Source of the DNA: CAWBXL01 sp963837365 | Lineage (GTDB): Bacteria; Acidobacteriota; Terriglobia; Terriglobales; Acidobacteriaceae | DNA length: 64,000 nucleotides | Direction of reading: 5' to 3' | NCBI GenBank assembly: GCA_963837365.1 | Contig: CAWIMW010000003.1 | Span: 682,001-746,000, forward strand | Part shown: piece after piece, positions 60,978 through 64,000 of the stretch | Layout of the letters: every line of letters begins with the position of its first letter | How positions within the stretch are numbered: the first letter of the stretch is position 1 | Notes under the pieces: model-generated | Database searches by the model: none | Seen by the model: only the letters and a program-made list of their open reading frames with translations | What the model was told of the DNA's origin: nothing | Translations under genes and position numbers: made by a program

Positions 60978-61823
60978 TCAGGCGGGGGCACTGGCCAGGG
61001 TCTTACGTCGAGAATCTAACCACATCTCCAGCAGTAACGCGGCCGGGCCGACCAGGAAAAGCGCGTAGAACGGAGCGTAGATAATCTGATCCAGGCGCAT
61101 GACCATTTCCACCAGAGCAATGAGGAAAGCGACCACACATTGTCCGGTGCGGGAGCGTACGGTGGTTTTCGGGTCAGTGATCATGAAGAAAATGAAAAGC
61201 TGGTACATAGGGCCGGTGATGGGCGCGACTTCGGACTGCCACGGGTGTCCGGTAATCCCACTGCGCATAAAAGCGAACGCCAAAAACGAAATAACGTAGG
61301 TTGCCGTAATGTTGAAACGATGAACCCGGTAGATGATTAACGAGCCTAGTACCCAAATAATCAACATCGGCCAGACATTGTTTCCCCACTGAATGCTTAA
61401 CGACGCGACTGCTGCCGGCGCCAGAAACAGCAGGGCTGAAATACCGAAATTCGACGGATTCCAGATGTGCTTGTTCTTAACTCTCAACACATACTTTGAA
61501 GTAATGGAGATAAGAGCACAGAGCGCGTAGGGCCAATAAGCGGGCGAGCGCACAAGAATTCCAACACTGATTCCGCTGATATATGCGCTGGCAGGATGCG
61601 GCCATTTGCCAAAGAAGAATTTTCCAAGAACCATTTCGGCAGCAATGCTGGTCGCGATGGCCAGCCCGGTCTTCCAGTAGCCTTCGAGGATGCCGAATGA
61701 GAGATGACCGACCAACAGAATGCTGGTGATGAAAATCGGTGCAAGGTAGCGGTTCTCCGGGCCGATGAGCTGCCACCAAGTGATCTCTGACTTCGGTGCG
61801 ACTGGAGTAGCCACTTGGCTCAT
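60978..61823 (-). CDS. RnfD/NqrB-like membrane subunit
   Basis: The 281-residue protein has about nine membrane helices and the end block QLFIFFMITDPKTTVRSRTG, corresponding to the M-A-T-D-P block of RnfD and NqrB. It lacks a clear SGAT motif (SGIT is present near residue 189), so covalent FMN binding as in Rnf/Nqr is not shown. RnfD usually acts with five other subunits, none of which is seen here. Similar single RnfD-like genes are known next to CRTAC1 genes. The ATG overlaps the upstream CRTAC1 stop by four bases. AAGGA is seven bases upstream. Confidence 0.83.
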   Translation of the reverse strand: MSQVATPVAPKSEITWWQLIGPENRYLAPIFITSILLVGHLSFGILEGYWKTGLAIATSIAAEMVLGKFFFGKWPHPASAYISGISVGILVRSPAYWPYALCALISITSKYVLRVKNKHIWNPSNFGISALLFLAPAAVASLSIQWGNNVWPMLIIWVLGSLIIYRVHRFNITATYVISFLAFAFMRSGITGHPWQSEVAPITGPMYQLFIFFMITDPKTTVRSRTGQCVVAFLIALVEMVMRLDQIIYAPFYALFLVGPAALLLEMWLDSRRKTLASAPA

Positions 61824-63613
61824 GCGGGTTCCTTGATTTTAAGTACCTGATTGACCGCAGGCTTGTCTATGGTTTGAATTTTTCCCGACGGCCAATGAAT
61901 CACTGCCTTTTCAATGCGTGGGTCCTTGCCCAGGCCGAAATGCAGCCGCCGCTGATTTTCTGAACAGAACCCGCTGCCTCCGGAGATTATTTGTACCTGC
62001 TCCTGCCCATTCCAGGATACGGTTACCTCAGCGCCAATCGCGCTGCGGTTGCTGGCGGTGCCCTGCAAATCGAACTCCAGCCACTTGTTCTGGGGAGTGA
62101 CCGTGTTCCTGTAAACCAGCAACGGGCCTCTTTGATTGGCCACCACCATATCGAGCACGCCCCGGTTCCAGAGATCAACGAACGCCACGGAGCGTCCATC
62201 ATAGGTGTCTGTGACTCCCACCGACTGCGCAACATCCACGAACTTGCCCGCGCCATCGTTTATCCAGACTTTTTTGTGCTGATACCCCGAGAGGCTACGC
62301 CCGTTCATGGGCGGCCAGTTCTTGGCGTCGTCAATGATGGTGGAGTTACCGCCGGAAATTTTGGAGAAGTCGTACCAATAGTTGCGGCTGTGATCTAGAG
62401 AAACGTAGCCATTAGCCAGATAGAGATCGAGTGTACCGTCGTTATTTAAATCGCCAAATTGCGCACCGAAGCTCCAGCCGCCGAGTTCGATGCCCAAGTC
62501 ACGGGCCAGGTTCTCATACTTCAAGGCTTCTCCGCTGGTGCCTTCCTTGGGGACCCACAAATTGTTGCCCTGGATAAGGACGCCGTCTTCCGAAATATTG
62601 GAAACATACACTGCGAAGTTGCCGCGGTTGAAAACGTCGCCAAAGGCAACATTCATTCCGCTCTTGGGAGCAAATCCTACGCCGGTCTGCTCTCCCACTT
62701 CGCGGAAACGGTCGCCTTCGTTGAAATAGAGTTCAGAGACGCCGTAGTCGTTGGCAATAAACAAGTCCGGGCGTCCCGTACCGCGCAAATCCGCGGCGGC
62801 AGCGGCCAGCGCCCAGTGCCGGCTGTTGATTCCCATCTTCTCCGTAACATCTTCGAATTTGCCGTTGCCGAGATTATGAAAAAGATACTTACGGCCGCCG
62901 TTCTTCGCATATTCAAAACTGTCCGGCATCATCTTGGTGGTCTTGAGATGCCAGAGATCGATTTCCTCGGAATAATATCCGCCGATAAACAGGTCAAGCA
63001 GGCCGTCTCCGTCATAGTCGAACCAGATCGCGGTGTTGGCATTCAGCCATGGCGGCAATCCCGCCTGCTCGGTTACGCGGGTAAATCCCTTGCCCTGATC
63101 ATTGTGAAAAAGCTCGGGCTTGCCCCACTTGTAGAGGAATAAATCTTCGTAGCCATCGTTGTCGTAATCGCCCCAAACCGCGCCCATGGAGACGCCGGTC
63201 CCGGCTTGGTTTACATCCGCGATTCCCATCTCCTGCGCGACATCTTTGAAATTACCGTCGCCCAGGTTGCGATACAGGACGTTTTTACTTCCCTCTCGGC
63301 TGTTGGTCGCATAGATATCGGGCCAGCCGTCGCGGTCAAAATCCACAATCGAAACTGCGGCCCCCATGGACGCTACTTCCGGCATGATGTGGTCTAGTTT
63401 GTGATCGAGAGTAGGGCCCTGGTGGACGAAGTTGATTCCCACCGCGTGCGACACTTCCTCAAAATAAAAACCATGCCGGGCCAGCGCAGTCCTGGCATCC
63501 GACTTTTCCCCGGAAGCCTTTTTATCGGACCAGCGCTTAATCGCCCAGGGGCCGACCAACAAGCCAACGAAAAATATCGCGAGAATTGTTCTTGCCAGCG
63601 GGCCCCGTTTCAT
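61820..63613 (-). CDS. CRTAC1/ASPIC-UnbV FG-GAP protein with N-terminal helix
   Basis: From the ATG at 63613 the product is 597 residues. It has an N-terminal membrane helix (LARTILAIFFVGLLVGPWAI), then FG-GAP propeller repeats with calcium loops (DFDRDGWPDIYATN, DYDNDGYEDLFLYK, DYDGDGLLDLFIGG, DLNNDGTLDLYLAN). An ASPIC/UnbV end domain follows (LHFGLGKDPRIEKAVIHWPSG). It is upstream of the RnfD-like gene and overlaps the next upstream gene by four bases, so both are tightly coupled. Its function is unknown, but it is probably a periplasmic or surface partner of the redox subunit. Confidence 0.9.
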   Translation of the reverse strand: MKRGPLARTILAIFFVGLLVGPWAIKRWSDKKASGEKSDARTALARHGFYFEEVSHAVGINFVHQGPTLDHKLDHIMPEVASMGAAVSIVDFDRDGWPDIYATNSREGSKNVLYRNLGDGNFKDVAQEMGIADVNQAGTGVSMGAVWGDYDNDGYEDLFLYKWGKPELFHNDQGKGFTRVTEQAGLPPWLNANTAIWFDYDGDGLLDLFIGGYYSEEIDLWHLKTTKMMPDSFEYAKNGGRKYLFHNLGNGKFEDVTEKMGINSRHWALAAAAADLRGTGRPDLFIANDYGVSELYFNEGDRFREVGEQTGVGFAPKSGMNVAFGDVFNRGNFAVYVSNISEDGVLIQGNNLWVPKEGTSGEALKYENLARDLGIELGGWSFGAQFGDLNNDGTLDLYLANGYVSLDHSRNYWYDFSKISGGNSTIIDDAKNWPPMNGRSLSGYQHKKVWINDGAGKFVDVAQSVGVTDTYDGRSVAFVDLWNRGVLDMVVANQRGPLLVYRNTVTPQNKWLEFDLQGTASNRSAIGAEVTVSWNGQEQVQIISGGSGFCSENQRRLHFGLGKDPRIEKAVIHWPSGKIQTIDKPAVNQVLKIKEPA

Positions 63614-64000
63614 TTCTGTGCGTCTCTTAAAGAATCTTCGAAGACATCCGGCGTCACATAGCGGGTCTGATAGTTCTGCCAGTCTTCCGGATGGTGGCGG
63701 TAAACCCACTCCTCTTCGAGCCTGCCCGGTGGGACGTTGTACAGATTACGGGCGTGATATGGCAGGGGCAAAACCGTCTTGGAGAAGGTGGAGTTGTAGT
63801 CTCCATCCTTGATCCAGCCGTCACCCTCAATGATGAAGTCCCGACCCCATCCGGAAGGCGGAGCCGGTTGCTCGGCAAAACGAAACGTCATTTCGTCGCC
63901 TGAGTTCATGATCACGTAACGGTCGTCGATCTTCTTTATCAGTTCGAGCACGTCACCAAACCGAGTGTAATAACCAACAAGGTCGCGCCAGCGCTGCTTC
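63610..64000 (-). CDS. CRTAC1/UnbV-type protein, C-terminal part (5' end outside window)
   Basis: The frame is open to the window edge. The 129 visible residues read RWRDLVGYYTRFGDVLELI, DDRYVIMNSGDEMTFRF, WGRDFIIEGDGWIKDGDYN and TVLPLPYHARNLYNVPPG. These match the C-terminal region of large CRTAC1/ASPIC-UnbV proteins, after the propeller. The stop overlaps the next gene's ATG by four bases. The main part of the protein lies outside the window, so signal peptide and propeller cannot be confirmed. Confidence 0.82.
   Translation of the reverse strand, partial: KQRWRDLVGYYTRFGDVLELIKKIDDRYVIMNSGDEMTFRFAEQPAPPSGWGRDFIIEGDGWIKDGDYNSTFSKTVLPLPYHARNLYNVPPGRLEEEWVYRHHPEDWQNYQTRYVTPDVFEDSLRDAQK

Noticed and set aside
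1..64000. CRISPR arrays, tRNA and rRNA genes, insertion sequences
   Set aside because: No regular direct-repeat arrays, no tRNA-like cloverleaf or rRNA stretches and no transposase frames were seen by eye. A covariance-model search would settle the RNA genes.

Overview
The window looks like one contiguous piece of an Acidobacteriota chromosome, probably class Terriglobia and Koribacter-like. This rests on family content rather than a marker gene. It has many transmembrane serine/threonine kinases, two sigma factors of the ECF subgroup that travels with such kinases, several CRTAC1/ASPIC-UnbV beta-propeller proteins, a YpdA-type bacillithiol disulfide reductase, Tat-exported glycoside hydrolases and short palindromic intergenic repeats. 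I saw no rRNA, tRNA, CRISPR array, transposase or phage gene.

Layout. 1-4906 holds the end of a Flp pilin gene and housekeeping genes: pterin dehydratase, frataxin CyaY, YpdA, aspartase and an EamA exporter. 5000-8109 is a minus-strand row of hemerythrin-like protein, HtrA-like protease, a small conserved protein and a MidA-type methyltransferase broken by a 7-bp tandem duplication. 8391-14693 mixes small secreted and membrane proteins with an ECF sigma factor and a kinase.

14761-33025 is a dense phospho-signalling island. A minus-strand pair encodes an ABC exporter with three FHA domains and a PP2C phosphatase. Divergent from it runs M48 protease, vWA-TM-FHA protein, kinase, PP2C phosphatase and zinc-ribbon/FHA protein. 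Further minus-strand genes encode three kinases with unlike extracytoplasmic domains and a secreted Ppx/GppA-like protein. Kinases, phosphatases and FHA readers lie together, so a threonine-phosphorylation circuit around the FHA-ABC exporter is a reasonable inference. A short TVxE-like threonine motif recurs in two kinases and in the zinc-ribbon/FHA protein, which also has a GarA-like TVFR motif.

33272-38883 carries a membrane diguanylate cyclase and two Tat-exported glycosidases. 38970-50332 is mostly secreted proteins of unknown function, including a tandem paralogue pair, a Gly-rich protein with five C-terminal repeats and a large TPR protein. A nested inverted repeat lies between divergent genes at 47846-47916. 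50520-54336 is an ECF sigma factor with a kinase-TPR gene split at an ATGA overlap, followed by a TPR fragment.

54356-64000 (minus strand) reads as a redox or metal-related membrane module. It has three CRTAC1/UnbV proteins, an RnfD/NqrB-like subunit, an alginate-export-type porin, a His/Trp-rich membrane protein, a YtkA-like lipoprotein and a NosR/NapH-like polyferredoxin membrane protein. Its substrate is not evident, and it is the best candidate here for an undescribed system.
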